Below are positions 17,376-25,789 of a stretch of DNA of 64,000 nt, in pieces. The translations under genes were made by a program, and so were the position numbers. How positions within the stretch are numbered: the stretch's first letter is position 1; every line of letters starts with the position of its first letter. The notes beneath the pieces were generated by a model. The model saw only the letters and a list, made by a program, of their open reading frames with translations, was not told the DNA's origin and made no database searches. The DNA lies in contig NZ_SDPN01000009.1 of NCBI RefSeq assembly GCF_004134825.1, forward strand, positions 1 to 64,000. Reading direction: 5' to 3'. Source of the DNA: Agromyces albus (GTDB lineage: Bacteria; Actinomycetota; Actinomycetes; Actinomycetales; Microbacteriaceae).

Positions 17376-18428
17376 TCATCTCAGCTGGATCGCGATGTTT
17401 CCGTCGGGCTTGATCACGGCGGTGAGGGCCAGCGTGAACGGCCGATCTTCCTCGAGGGTGTAGAAGTCACCGTCGAAGAGGGACTGCGCCTCGACGGTCA
17501 TGTGTGCGACCCCTTCGGTGGGCGGCATCTCGAACGACGACTCGCCCGGCGTGAGCACCACGAGGGGTATCGAGACCAGGCTCCACTGCGGTTCGCTCAC
17601 GACACGATCGTCGATCTCGATGCCGAAGGGGCAATCGGTGGGCTGCAGTACCGGTTGCTCGGCGCACGCCTGGAGGAACTCGTCGACCTTGACCTGCACG
17701 CGATCGACGAACTCGGCGGTCGGCTGGGCGTCGACGACGACCGACGTGCGTGCCGACGCCTCGGCCTGCACCGAGACGTGCGGGGCGTCGAGCAAGGTCG
17801 AGTCGTAGTGGAACTCGTACGCCGCAGGTGCCATGGCGAGGTAAGGGGTGACCTGCGTGAACGCGGCGAGCTCCTCGCCGGACTTCGCCGCCCGCGTGTC
17901 GAGCGACAGTGAGCCGACGGTGAAGAGCGGGTTGTGGGCAGCGGTCACGTCGATGACGGCGAGCGGGCTGACCGCGAACTCCCACCGATTGAGGAACCCG
18001 TAGAGCGGGTCGATGGGTCGCACGTCGAAGGTCGACTCGATGATCGCGGCCTTGAGCCGGTAGCTCGCCGTGACCGAGTGGGAGCCATCTGGGAGCGTTT
18101 CGTCGTTCACGATGCGCACGTCTTCGGGGCCGGCCTCGATGACTCCCGAGCGCAGCATGGCAGTGGAGATGTTCGCCGGCAGGCCGAGCTCTTCGAGCTC
18201 GGCCTCGTCGAGCGCGACCCCGGGAGTGGTCGACGCGGTCGCGATGTCGTCGTCGGCGATCGCCTCGAGATAGCGTTCGACGAAGCTCGAGGCGCCGTAG
18301 ATCGTCTGGTTCAGACCGCCGAGGGCCGCTAGGAAGGCGCCCGCGAGGAGCACCGCGAGCCCCGCCCATGCGGCGACGGCCAGCGGTGACACCCGTCCGC
18401 CACGCACGCGAGAGCTCCCCACCCGCAC
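17376..18428 (-). CDS. Membrane-anchored or exported protein of unknown function
   Basis: A 350-residue protein I do not recognise. It has an Arg-rich N-terminus and one hydrophobic segment (about residues 16-39, LAVAAWAGLAVLLAGAFLAALGG), so it is anchored in the membrane with the rest outside. The exported part has the make-up of repeated small domains: SSFVERYLEAIADDDIATAS resembles a DUF4878/NTF2-like start. Two Cys residues (CAEQPVLQPTDC) may form a disulfide. It starts at a GTG and is convergent with gntK. Similar proteins are annotated as hypothetical in relatives as far as I know. Confidence 0.7.
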   Translation of the reverse strand: MRVGSSRVRGGRVSPLAVAAWAGLAVLLAGAFLAALGGLNQTIYGASSFVERYLEAIADDDIATASTTPGVALDEAELEELGLPANISTAMLRSGVIEAGPEDVRIVNDETLPDGSHSVTASYRLKAAIIESTFDVRPIDPLYGFLNRWEFAVSPLAVIDVTAAHNPLFTVGSLSLDTRAAKSGEELAAFTQVTPYLAMAPAAYEFHYDSTLLDAPHVSVQAEASARTSVVVDAQPTAEFVDRVQVKVDEFLQACAEQPVLQPTDCPFGIEIDDRVVSEPQWSLVSIPLVVLTPGESSFEMPPTEGVAHMTVEAQSLFDGDFYTLEEDRPFTLALTAVIKPDGNIAIQLR

Positions 18429-18582
18429 AGTCTATGCGGGGTCGCAGATCGAGCCCGCGATATCCCCAGGCCCGGAGATCGCATGCCGGAGCGGGGTTAC
18501 AGTGGGATCGCGCCCGCGCAAGGGCGCACTCGCCGCGCGGCGCCGACTCGCGGCATCCGCCAGCTCTTCGGAAAGAACCGTC

Positions 18583-19905
18583 GTGCAGAACGTGACCCTC
18601 TCCCGCGAACAGGCCGCGGTGTTCCAGGCCATCGAGGGCACCCGTGAGCACGTGTTCGTCACCGGGCGTGCGGGCACCGGCAAGTCGACGCTGCTCAACC
18701 ACTTGAACTGGAACACGAACAAGCAGATCGTCATCTGCGCGCCCACCGGGGTCGCCGCGCTCAATGTCGGCGGGCAGACGATCCACTCGCTGTTCCGGCT
18801 GCCGATCGGGGTCGTCGCCGATCACGCCATCGACCAGAACGACGCGGTGCGCAAGATCCTGAACGCGATGGACACGCTCGTCATCGACGAGGTGTCGATG
18901 GTGAACGCCGACCTGATGGACGCGATGGACCGCTCGCTGCGCCAGGCGAGGCAGCGCCCCCATGAGCCGTTCGGCGGAGTACAGGTCGTGCTCTTCGGCG
19001 ACCCCTACCAACTCGCCCCCGTGCCGGGCGACGGCGATGAGCGCGCCTACTTCGCTGACACCTACGAGTCGATGTGGTTCTTCGACGCGAAGGTCTGGCG
19101 CGAGGCCGACCTGAGGATCTTCGAGCTAGGCGAGATCCATCGCCAGCACGACGACGAGTTCAAGCTCATGCTGAACGCGGTGCGGCACGGCATGGTGACC
19201 GCCGAGATCGCGGGCGTGCTGAACAGCATCGGCGCGCGGCGGCCGCTGCCCGAGCACGGCGCCATCACGCTGGCGACTCGCAACGACACGGTGAACCGCA
19301 TCAATGCGACCCAGCTCCACCGGTTGCCCGGCACCTCGCAGGCGAACGAGGCCGACGTGAACGGCGACTTCGGCGGCAGGGCGTTCCCCGCCGACGAGCG
19401 GCTCGAGCTGAAGATCGGCGCGCAGGTGATGTTCCTCCGCAACGACAACGCCATCGGTCCCGACGGCCAGCGCTGGGTGAACGGAACCATCGGCACCGTG
19501 ACGCACCTCAAGCGCGCCGTGCGTGTGGAGATCGACGGCGACGAGCACGAGGTCGAACAGGTCACATGGGAGAAGTTCAAGTACACGTGGGATCCCACGC
19601 GCAAGAAGCTCGAGCGGCAGGTCGTCGCCGAGTTCACGCAATTCCCGCTGCGCCTCGCCTGGGCGGTCACGATCCACAAGTCGCAGGGCGCCAGCTACGA
19701 CACGGCGATCGTCGACCTCGGCCAGCGCGTCTTCAGCCCCGGCCAGACCTACGTCGCCCTCAGCCGGCTGACCTCGCTCGAGGGACTGTACCTGTCGCGG
19801 CCGCTGCGCCCGAGCGACATCATCGTCGACCGCAACGTCGAGCGGTTCATGGCCGGGGCGACGCGGGAGATCGACGCCGCGTTGCGCCCCAGCGCGGGCG
19901 CTTAG
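18583..19905 (+). CDS. PIF1-like helicase / AAA ATPase
   Basis: A 440-residue superfamily 1 helicase of the PIF1/RecD-like group. Walker A is GRAGTGKST (28-36), motif Ia CAPTGVAALNVGGQTIHSLF, Walker B LVIDEVSM, motif III GDPYQLAPV, and the late motifs WAVTIHKSQGASYD and YVALSRLTSLEGL. The family unwinds DNA 5' to 3' and may act on G-quadruplexes or stalled forks. The GTG at 18583 is preferred because GGAAAGAA precedes it and the segment upstream in frame is low-complexity Ala/Arg/Ser. It stands alone, divergent from the exported-protein gene. Confidence 0.88.
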   Translation: MQNVTLSREQAAVFQAIEGTREHVFVTGRAGTGKSTLLNHLNWNTNKQIVICAPTGVAALNVGGQTIHSLFRLPIGVVADHAIDQNDAVRKILNAMDTLVIDEVSMVNADLMDAMDRSLRQARQRPHEPFGGVQVVLFGDPYQLAPVPGDGDERAYFADTYESMWFFDAKVWREADLRIFELGEIHRQHDDEFKLMLNAVRHGMVTAEIAGVLNSIGARRPLPEHGAITLATRNDTVNRINATQLHRLPGTSQANEADVNGDFGGRAFPADERLELKIGAQVMFLRNDNAIGPDGQRWVNGTIGTVTHLKRAVRVEIDGDEHEVEQVTWEKFKYTWDPTRKKLERQVVAEFTQFPLRLAWAVTIHKSQGASYDTAIVDLGQRVFSPGQTYVALSRLTSLEGLYLSRPLRPSDIIVDRNVERFMAGATREIDAALRPSAGA

Positions 19906-20048
19906 AGCGTCTCCCCTACTGCATCGGCCTCGGCCGACGAGTATCGCGGCGGTCCGGGGATGGAGTCGGGAGGCATCGCTGCGTATTGTCGTAGGATGCC
20001 GTGCCCCCCGAACGGGGTGGGGCAGCGACGACGAGGCGAGGTGAGCAC

Positions 20049-20840
20049 GTGTCCGACTGGGAGCAGCGCCACGAGCCGATGCGTCGACCCCGCGGACGTC
20101 GTGCTGCGCCGCCGGCGGCTGAGACGGTGCTTGCAGGTGGTCGACGAGCGCGGCGCGCGGCAGCCGCGACCCCGGTCGCGGCATCCGTCGAATCGCGCAT
20201 CCTGGCCGCAGCTGCGTGGCTGTTCGAACGCCGCGCGCGCGTGCTGATCTCCGCCGTCTCCGTTGCGGCCGTCGCGATGATCGGTGGCGCGCTGGCGTTC
20301 ATCCCCTTCGCGGGCGAACCGCGGCCCGACAGTGAGGCGGCGACGATCGTCGACACGGGCCGCCCGACGCCGATCGACCCGACGACGCCGAGCGATTCTG
20401 CGCCGGTCGTCGCGAGTCCGGGGCCGCGGCCATCGCCCGGTCCGACGAGTCCGACCAGTCCGACGGGCCCGCCCAGTCCGACACCGCGGCCCGAAGCGCC
20501 GGCGGCTCCGGTGACCGAGGCGCCCGTCGCGCCGCCGGCCGACCCAGGAGCCGCCGAGCCGCCGCAGCCTGACACCGCACCCTCCCCGAGCCCAGCCGAG
20601 ACTCCGAGCGCCCCGATCCGGCCGAGGAGTGCGACGAGCCGGACTCACTCCTGGGCGCGCTCTTCGGGCCGCCGTGTCCATGACGTCGCAATCGAAGCGA
20701 GGCGGCTGAGAGCAGCAGACGGCGAGTCAGCGCGCCCGGCGGCGCTCGCCGGCGCCGGTCTGGATTCCGACGATCCGCACGCGTGCGCGACGGTTCGAAT
20801 CTCCCTTCGCGAGCTAGAATCGAATCGGACACGCAGCTAG
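20049..20840 (+). CDS. Proline-rich single-pass membrane protein, probably frameshifted near its end
   Basis: A protein of unknown function. The N-terminus is basic and cytoplasmic, one membrane helix (about residues 60-82, VLISAVSVAAVAMIGGALAF) follows, then an exported Pro/Ser/Thr-rich stalk. The GTG at 20049 follows a GAGGCGAGG sequence. Past base 20614 the reading frame gives Arg-rich, unnatural sequence. One extra C in the run 20611-20614 would give a natural ending, PDPAEECDEPDSLLGALF...CP, with a stop at 20681-20683. Either the assembly has an indel or the gene is genuinely shifted. Confidence 0.55.
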   Translation: MSDWEQRHEPMRRPRGRRAAPPAAETVLAGGRRARRAAAATPVAASVESRILAAAAWLFERRARVLISAVSVAAVAMIGGALAFIPFAGEPRPDSEAATIVDTGRPTPIDPTTPSDSAPVVASPGPRPSPGPTSPTSPTGPPSPTPRPEAPAAPVTEAPVAPPADPGAAEPPQPDTAPSPSPAETPSAPIRPRSATSRTHSWARSSGRRVHDVAIEARRLRAADGESARPAALAGAGLDSDDPHACATVRISLRELESNRTRS

Positions 20841-20848
20841 GGGGCTAG

Positions 20849-22150
20849 GTGGCTGACCGCCTGGGGAAACGGCGGCGATGGAGCGCTTTCGTCGCCGTCT
20901 TTGCAGCGACGCTCGCGGTCTCCGGGTGCACCGGAGGAACCGGAGACCCCGAGGCGCGGTTCGACCAGGTCGATGCGGCGCTCAGCGACGAGGTGACCGG
21001 CACGCTTGCGGCGGTGCTCGACGAGGCCGTCGCCCTCAGCGGGTCGAGCGGCGCAATCGCGGGGGTCTGGGCACCCTGGGCGGGCGAATGGTCGAGTGCG
21101 TCGGGTACCGTCGATTTCACCGACGACGCGCCTGCTGCGACATCCGACACCCGGTTCCGCATCGGCACGCTCACGACGGAGATCACCTGCACCATCCTGC
21201 TGCGGCTCGTCGACATCGGCGAGGTGGCACTCGACGATGAGGTGAGCGACTACGTCAGGTGGATACCCGACCTCGACGGCATCACCCTCGAGCAGCTCTG
21301 CCGGCACACGTCGGGGCTCGCCGACTACTACCCCTTGCTCCGCAGCCATTTCGTGTCGAACCCCGAACGCGTGTGGCCGGCGAACGAGCTCGTGTCGAAC
21401 GCGCTCGCGATGAGTCGCGTCGGCGAGCCGGGCGAGCAGTGGGCGCACTCGCGCTCCGGCATCGTGTTGCTCGGCATGGCGCTCGAACGAGCGACCAACC
21501 GCTCGTGGGCCGACCTCGCGGAGCAGTACGTCTTCGACCCGCTCGAACTCGAGAGCACCGGCATCCCCGCGCCGAACGACACCGAGCACGGCGACCTGCT
21601 CGGCTCGTACTCGGCGGCGATCCTGCCCGACGGCAACGTCGACTGCGCCGTGCTCCTCGACGATTCGTCGCAATCGAGCTCGATGGGCGGCGTCGCGGCC
21701 GGCGCCGTCTCGAACCTCGAAGACATGCGAAAGCTCAGCGAGGCGTTCGCGACGGGGGTCCTCCTCGACGAGGACACCGTCCGCCGGCAATGGAGCCCGA
21801 CCCCGATGGGCGCCGAGTCGCCCGCGTGGCAGGCATGGGGCCTCGGCGGCGGCCAGTACGGCTCGTTGCGCGGCACCGCCGGCGAGACCGCCGGCGCATT
21901 GACGGCGGCGTTCACCGATCCCGAGACCGGCCTCACGGTCGTGGTCGCGCTCAACAACTCCTCGTCAGGGGCCGACTTCGTGCGCGAGGTCGCGTTCGCC
22001 CTGGCATCGATCGCGTCGAAGGCCGAGGCGCAGGCCGACCGCGAGCGCCCCCTTGTCGAGCTGCCGTGGTCGATCGAGCAGGCGACCGAGAACATGCGCG
22101 CGCTCGCGAAGTGCCCGCGCGCGCCGGAAGCGGTGCCAGCCGAAGGCTGA
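20849..22150 (+). CDS. Beta-lactamase-fold lipoprotein with degenerate active site
   Basis: A 433-residue lipoprotein (lipobox LAVSGC, Cys27) of the serine beta-lactamase / penicillin-binding-protein fold. The fold is clear from TRFRIGTLTTEITC, LVDIGEVALDDEVSDYV, LEQLCRHTSGLADYY and GIVLLGMALERATN. The catalytic residues are not: SxxK is replaced by TLTT (107-110), YxN by HSR in GEQWAHSRSG, and the third motif by LRGTAGETAG. It therefore probably binds a peptide or wall component instead of hydrolysing it. The GTG start is assigned by position and signal peptide. A frame shadowing the same region is not a gene. Confidence 0.85.
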   Translation: MADRLGKRRRWSAFVAVFAATLAVSGCTGGTGDPEARFDQVDAALSDEVTGTLAAVLDEAVALSGSSGAIAGVWAPWAGEWSSASGTVDFTDDAPAATSDTRFRIGTLTTEITCTILLRLVDIGEVALDDEVSDYVRWIPDLDGITLEQLCRHTSGLADYYPLLRSHFVSNPERVWPANELVSNALAMSRVGEPGEQWAHSRSGIVLLGMALERATNRSWADLAEQYVFDPLELESTGIPAPNDTEHGDLLGSYSAAILPDGNVDCAVLLDDSSQSSSMGGVAAGAVSNLEDMRKLSEAFATGVLLDEDTVRRQWSPTPMGAESPAWQAWGLGGGQYGSLRGTAGETAGALTAAFTDPETGLTVVVALNNSSSGADFVREVAFALASIASKAEAQADRERPLVELPWSIEQATENMRALAKCPRAPEAVPAEG

Positions 22151-22177
22151 TCCGCACCGCAATGAAGGAGGCGAGTC

Positions 22178-22750
22178 ATGGGCAAGCTCATCTGCAGCGG
22201 CATCATGTCGCTCGACGGGTACATCGCCGACGATCAAGGGGACTTCAGCTGGGCTGCACCCGACGAGGAGGTGCACACGTTCATCAACGAGCTCGAGCGG
22301 CCGGTCGGCACCTACCTGTACGGACGCCGCATGTACGAGGTGATGCGCTACTGGGAGACCGCCGACGAAGCGCCCGAGCAGGCCGAGGTCGAGCGCGAGT
22401 ACACGGCGCTGTGGAAAGCCGCCGACAAGATCGTGTACTCGTCGACGCTCGATCAGGTGACCACGCCCCGCACGCGTCTCGAGCGGCAGTTCGACGCCGA
22501 GGCGCTGCAGCGGATGAAGGCCGTCTCCGAGCGTGATCTCACGATCTCGGGCCCGAACCTCGCGGCGCACGCGATCCGGGCCGGACTCGTCGACGAGTTC
22601 CGCATGTTCCTGAGCCCGGTCTTCGTCGGTGGAGGCACCCGATTCCTGCCCGACGGAGTGCACGTGCGCCTCGATCGCATCGAGGAGCGACCATTCGACA
22701 ACGGGTTCGTCTTCCTGCGCTATGGCATTCGCGAGGGCAACTTCGCCTGA
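22178..22750 (+). CDS. Dihydrofolate reductase family protein (RibD C-terminal type)
   Basis: A 190-residue NADPH-dependent reductase-like protein of the RibD C-terminal/DHFR superfamily. It starts MGKLICSGIMSLDGYIADDQGDF, then has GTYLYGRRMYEVMRYW, ADKIVYSSTLDQV, LTISGPNLAAHAIRAGLVDEF and SPVFVGGGTRFLP, which are hallmark segments. AATGAAGGAGG precedes the ATG. Stand-alone members of this group are very common in actinobacteria and mostly uncharacterised; it is not expected to be the essential folate enzyme. Confidence 0.88.
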   Translation: MGKLICSGIMSLDGYIADDQGDFSWAAPDEEVHTFINELERPVGTYLYGRRMYEVMRYWETADEAPEQAEVEREYTALWKAADKIVYSSTLDQVTTPRTRLERQFDAEALQRMKAVSERDLTISGPNLAAHAIRAGLVDEFRMFLSPVFVGGGTRFLPDGVHVRLDRIEERPFDNGFVFLRYGIREGNFA

Positions 22751-22813
22751 CTGGCGACTGGTGAGCGCCGCCTTGTGAGCGTCGACCGCTGACCGGCCCG
22801 CCGACCCACTCGT

Positions 22814-23569
22814 TCAGATCAGCTTGGCTCCACGATCACGGAGTCCGTCAGCGAGTCGTGGATCGAGCTCGGCAGCGGGATCGACGACGATGCCCGCGGT
22901 CTCCTCGAACTCGAGCACCGGGAACGCCGACGCGACCCCGAGCTTCTCGGCGCTCGCGAGAATGTAGGACTCGGATGCCTGGGCGGCGAGGGCGCGCTTC
23001 GTGGCGGCATCGTCGAGGTCGCCGGTGGTCAGCCCGGCGTCGGGATGCACGCCGGTCACGCCCAGGAAGCAGACATCGGCCCTGACTCGCCGGATCGCCT
23101 CGGCCGCGAGCGACCCGCTCGTCACCATCGAGTGCCGCGAGAGCCGGCCGCCGATGAGCACGATCTCGACGAGCGGATGCTCCGCCAGCGCGATCGCCAC
23201 GGTGGGGCTCGGCGTGATGATGGTGGCCTCGAGGTCGGCGGGCAGCAGTCTCGCCATCGCGAGGGTCGTCGTGCCGGCATCGAGGATCGCGCTCGTGCCC
23301 GGACGGATGAGCGCCAGCGCCGCGCGCGCGACCCGCTCCTTGCTCTCGGTGGCGAGCGAGAGCCGATCGCCGTACGGCCTGATCGCCGCCGAGACCGGGA
23401 GCGCCCCGCCGTACACGCGCTGGCACAGCCCGGCTTCGGCGAGGGCGCGCAGGTCGCGTCGGATGCTGTCTTCCGAGATGCCGAGGTCGGTGGCCACGTC
23501 TTTCGCGACGACGCGCCCATCGGCCGCGAGGATTGCGAGCAGGTGGTCGCGACGTTGGGCACTCAGCAT
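22814..23569 (-). CDS. DeoR/GlpR family transcriptional regulator
   Basis: A 251-residue DeoR-family repressor. The winged HTH is RRDHLLAILAADGRVVAKDVATDLGISEDSIRRDLRALAEAGLCQRVYGGA, followed by the sugar-phosphate sensing domain with ILDAGTTTLAMARLL, VLIGGRLSRHSMVTSG and CFLGVTGVHPDAGLTTGDLDDAATKRAL. The ATG at 23569 has AAGGAG five bases upstream, better than the in-frame codon at 23593. It is divergent from a small nucleoside-deoxyribosyltransferase-like gene with repeated candidate operators between them. Confidence 0.9.
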   Translation of the reverse strand: MLSAQRRDHLLAILAADGRVVAKDVATDLGISEDSIRRDLRALAEAGLCQRVYGGALPVSAAIRPYGDRLSLATESKERVARAALALIRPGTSAILDAGTTTLAMARLLPADLEATIITPSPTVAIALAEHPLVEIVLIGGRLSRHSMVTSGSLAAEAIRRVRADVCFLGVTGVHPDAGLTTGDLDDAATKRALAAQASESYILASAEKLGVASAFPVLEFEETAGIVVDPAAELDPRLADGLRDRGAKLI

Positions 23570-23588
23570 CCGTACTCCTTCTCGATGT

Positions 23589-23607
23589 TGCACGGTTGTG
23601 CACGGTT
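23589..23607. promoter_or_regulatory. Candidate DeoR operator, direct repeats
   Basis: Two copies of TGCACGGTT (23589-23597 and 23599-23607) lie ten bases apart, on the same face of the helix, in the 56-base gap between the divergent DeoR gene and its neighbour. Position and repetition suggest the regulator binds here and controls both genes. Confidence 0.5.
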
Positions 23608-23625
23608 AACGCTACGCTACCCGAC

Positions 23626-23991
23626 ATGGAAACTCCACTGCTCATCCTCATCGCTGGCCCCTATCGTTCGGGAACGAACGGCGATCCCGATGCCATCGCC
23701 CGCAACCTGGCACGACTCGAGGACGCCGCCTGGCCGATCTTCCGCCGAGGGCACGTGCCGATGATCGGCGAGTGGGTCGCGCTGCCCGTGCTCCGCGGCG
23801 TCGAGAAGATCGCACAGGCCGACGGCGGCGGCGACGTCATGTACGAGACGGCCGCGCGGTTGCTCGAGCACTGCGACGCCGTGCTGCGGCTGCCGGGGGA
23901 GTCGAACGGCGCCGACACGGATGTCGCGATCGCCCGTCGGCGCGGCATCCCCGTGTACTTCGACCTCGAGGAGATCCAGCAGCGCGCCTGA
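23626..23991 (+). CDS. DUF4406 / nucleoside 2-deoxyribosyltransferase-like protein
   Basis: A 121-residue protein with a Rossmann-like fold. The N-terminal LLILIAGPYRSGTNGDPDAIARNLARLEDAA and later RLLEHCDAVLRLPGESNGADTDVAIARRRGIPVYFDLEEI are typical of the DUF4406/nucleoside-deoxyribosyltransferase superfamily. Those enzymes cleave or exchange the N-glycosidic bond of deoxynucleosides. A catalytic Glu is plausible in PGESNGADTDV. The divergent DeoR-type regulator fits nucleoside or sugar catabolism. The exact reaction is uncertain. Confidence 0.7.
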   Translation: METPLLILIAGPYRSGTNGDPDAIARNLARLEDAAWPIFRRGHVPMIGEWVALPVLRGVEKIAQADGGGDVMYETAARLLEHCDAVLRLPGESNGADTDVAIARRRGIPVYFDLEEIQQRA

Positions 23992-24078
23992 GCCGGTGGG
24001 CGACCCGCCCGAACTCAGCGGAATCCCTCCGCTTGCAGCACGGTGGCCGTGAGGGGATGACCATCCATACCCGTGCAT

Positions 24079-24216
24079 CTATCCGTACGCCTGCTCGCCG
24101 CAGGCCTGGTCGGCCAGCGCGATCGTCGCCCTCGTGCAGGCGTTGCTGATGTTGCGACCGGTTGTGACCTTGCGGACGGCGTACCCGCTTCGGCAGCCAT
24201 ATTCCGTCGTCGGCAT
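24079..24216 (-). pseudogene. Possible gene remnant
   Basis: A 45-codon frame with reasonable third-position GC and three Cys residues (GCRSGYAVRKV, NACTRATIALADQACGEQAYG) that ends before the DeoR neighbour. No ribosome-binding sequence is seen and I do not recognise the protein. It could be the tail of a lost secreted protein gene or chance. The rest of 23992-24289 shows nothing convincing. Confidence 0.2.
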
Positions 24217-24289
24217 AGGTCTTGGCGAGGCCGCGATCCTTGTGGATGATCGGATCGCGTGGAGGCTCGCTGTCCTATGCTCTCTGGTC

Positions 24290-24943
24290 ATGGCTGAAAT
24301 TGAGGGCGCCCTCCCCCGCTCAAACCTCCGCCGCATGCCCTCGTCCCGTTCGGTCCCCGGCAAAGGCATCAATGCCGACGCCTTCCCCGCGGTGCTCCTT
24401 GCGGCCCAGTCGGGTGCATCGTGGGCGTGCACGAATCTGTGGGTCGACCATGCCCCAGCGGTCACCGCCTTCCTCAGGGCTCGCGGGTCGTACGAGCCCG
24501 AGGACCTGACGAGCGAGGTCTTCCTCGCCGTCTTCGACCAGCTCGACCGCTTCCGCGGAGGCGAGGCGGAGTTCCGCACGTTCGTGTTCACGATCGCGTA
24601 TCGGCGGCTCGTCGACGAACTGCGCAAGCGGTCGAAGCGCGGCCACGACGTCGAGTGGAGCGACGAGCTCGACGCGCGTCGAAGCCCCAGTGCAGAGCAC
24701 GAGGCGATCGAGAATCTCACGGATGCCTCGGCGCGCGCGGTGCTCGACGGGCTCCCGCCCGACCAGCGCAACGTCATGGTGCTGCGCATCGTCGCCGACC
24801 TCACCGTCGAGCAGGTTGCCGAGATCCTCGGCAAGCGTCCCGGCGCCGTGAAGGCTCTGCAGCGACGCGCGCTTCAAACACTTCGAAAAAAGTTTTCCGC
24901 AGGGCGTACCCCTACAGCGGCATCCGGCGATAGCAGGGAGTGA
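24290..24943 (+). CDS. ECF RNA polymerase sigma factor (SigD/SigE-like)
   Basis: A 217-residue extracytoplasmic-function sigma factor. Region 2 (about 45-115) contains SYEPEDLTSEVFLAVFDQLDRFRG and FRTFVFTIAYRRLVDELRKRSKR, which recognise the -10 and bind core. Region 4 (about 150-205) is LPPDQRNVMVLRIVADLTVEQVAEILGKRPGAVKALQRRALQTLRKKF, the -35 reader. A TATGCT element at 24276-24281 puts the transcript start at or next to the ATG at 24290, so the message may be leaderless. The gene immediately downstream encodes a membrane protein, the usual place for an anti-sigma factor. Confidence 0.9.
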   Translation: MAEIEGALPRSNLRRMPSSRSVPGKGINADAFPAVLLAAQSGASWACTNLWVDHAPAVTAFLRARGSYEPEDLTSEVFLAVFDQLDRFRGGEAEFRTFVFTIAYRRLVDELRKRSKRGHDVEWSDELDARRSPSAEHEAIENLTDASARAVLDGLPPDQRNVMVLRIVADLTVEQVAEILGKRPGAVKALQRRALQTLRKKFSAGRTPTAASGDSRE

Positions 24944-24944
24944 G

Positions 24945-25706
24945 ATGAGAGACCACCGGATCACAGACGAAGAGGCTTCGGCCGTGCTGCGCGGGGAGAC
25001 CCCCGAGGCACGCCAAGACCTCGCCGCTGTGGCAGACGCCGTTTCGATGTTCCGGCAGGCCTCTTTCGGAGCGGCCCCTCAGCCATCGGCTGAGTTGGCG
25101 CTTCGCCTCGACCTCGAGAGGGCGGAGAGGATCTCGACTTCTGCAGACGGAATGACCACATCGACTTCGGTGCTGGCGCCGGTGGCGTCGATGCCGGGAA
25201 CAAGGAGAAGAAGAGTGTCTTTGAGCGCATTTGTCGGCCTCGGCCTGGCAGCGAAGATCGCAATCGGCGCGAGCGCCGCGGCAGTAGTGGGCATCACCGG
25301 CACCGGCGTGGCCGGCGCGACCGGCGTGCTGCCCACCGCCGCCCAGGAGGTCTTCAACGAGGTCACCGGGCAGGTTCCGGCCGAGGTCGTGACCGACTCG
25401 GGTGTCGACACGAAGGTCGACGTCAAGACCTCGCAAGAGGTCAAGCTCGACGCCGAGGTGCAGGCCGAGCTCGACGAGGAAGCCGCGCTGAAGGCCGCTG
25501 AAGACGCCGTTCAGAGCGGACTCGGCACGGTTGAGGAGCAGCGCCAGGCTGCGCTCGACGCTGCCGAGGAGCTGAGCCAGACCGGCGTCGAGAAGGTCGA
25601 AGAGCTGGGCCAGACCGGCCTCGAGACCGTCGAGGGAGTCGGCGGAGCCGTCGACCTCGAGGGCGACGCCGGCGTCGACGTCGGCGCTGGAGTGCAGGGC
25701 CACTGA
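24945..25706 (+). CDS. Putative anti-sigma-like membrane protein
   Basis: A 253-residue protein starting one base after the sigma stop. The cytoplasmic part (1-90) begins MRDHRITDEEASAVLRGETPEARQDLAAVADAV, resembling the short sigma-binding segment of RsdA-type anti-sigma factors. One membrane helix follows (about 92-118, rich in Ala/Gly). The exported part is acidic and helical with a semi-repeated pattern (EELSQTGVEKVEELGQTGLETVEG) and no cysteines. There is no zinc-binding HxxxCxxC motif, so it is not a ZAS-type anti-sigma factor. The role is inferred from position. Confidence 0.65.
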   Translation: MRDHRITDEEASAVLRGETPEARQDLAAVADAVSMFRQASFGAAPQPSAELALRLDLERAERISTSADGMTTSTSVLAPVASMPGTRRRRVSLSAFVGLGLAAKIAIGASAAAVVGITGTGVAGATGVLPTAAQEVFNEVTGQVPAEVVTDSGVDTKVDVKTSQEVKLDAEVQAELDEEAALKAAEDAVQSGLGTVEEQRQAALDAAEELSQTGVEKVEELGQTGLETVEGVGGAVDLEGDAGVDVGAGVQGH

Positions 25707-25724
25707 CCCGCACCTGACGCGTTT

Positions 25725-25762
25725 GAGAACGGACCCTCGCCGATCGGCGCGGGTCCGTTCTC
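25725..25762 (+). terminator. Terminator of the sigma factor operon
   Basis: GAGAACGGACCC and GGGTCCGTTCTC form a perfect 12-pair stem around a 14-base loop that can itself fold (GCCGATCGGC). It is followed by a short TG-rich run. It lies between convergent genes and may serve both. Confidence 0.8.
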
Positions 25763-25789
25763 GTGTGCGATCCTCGATGCCCGACGACC

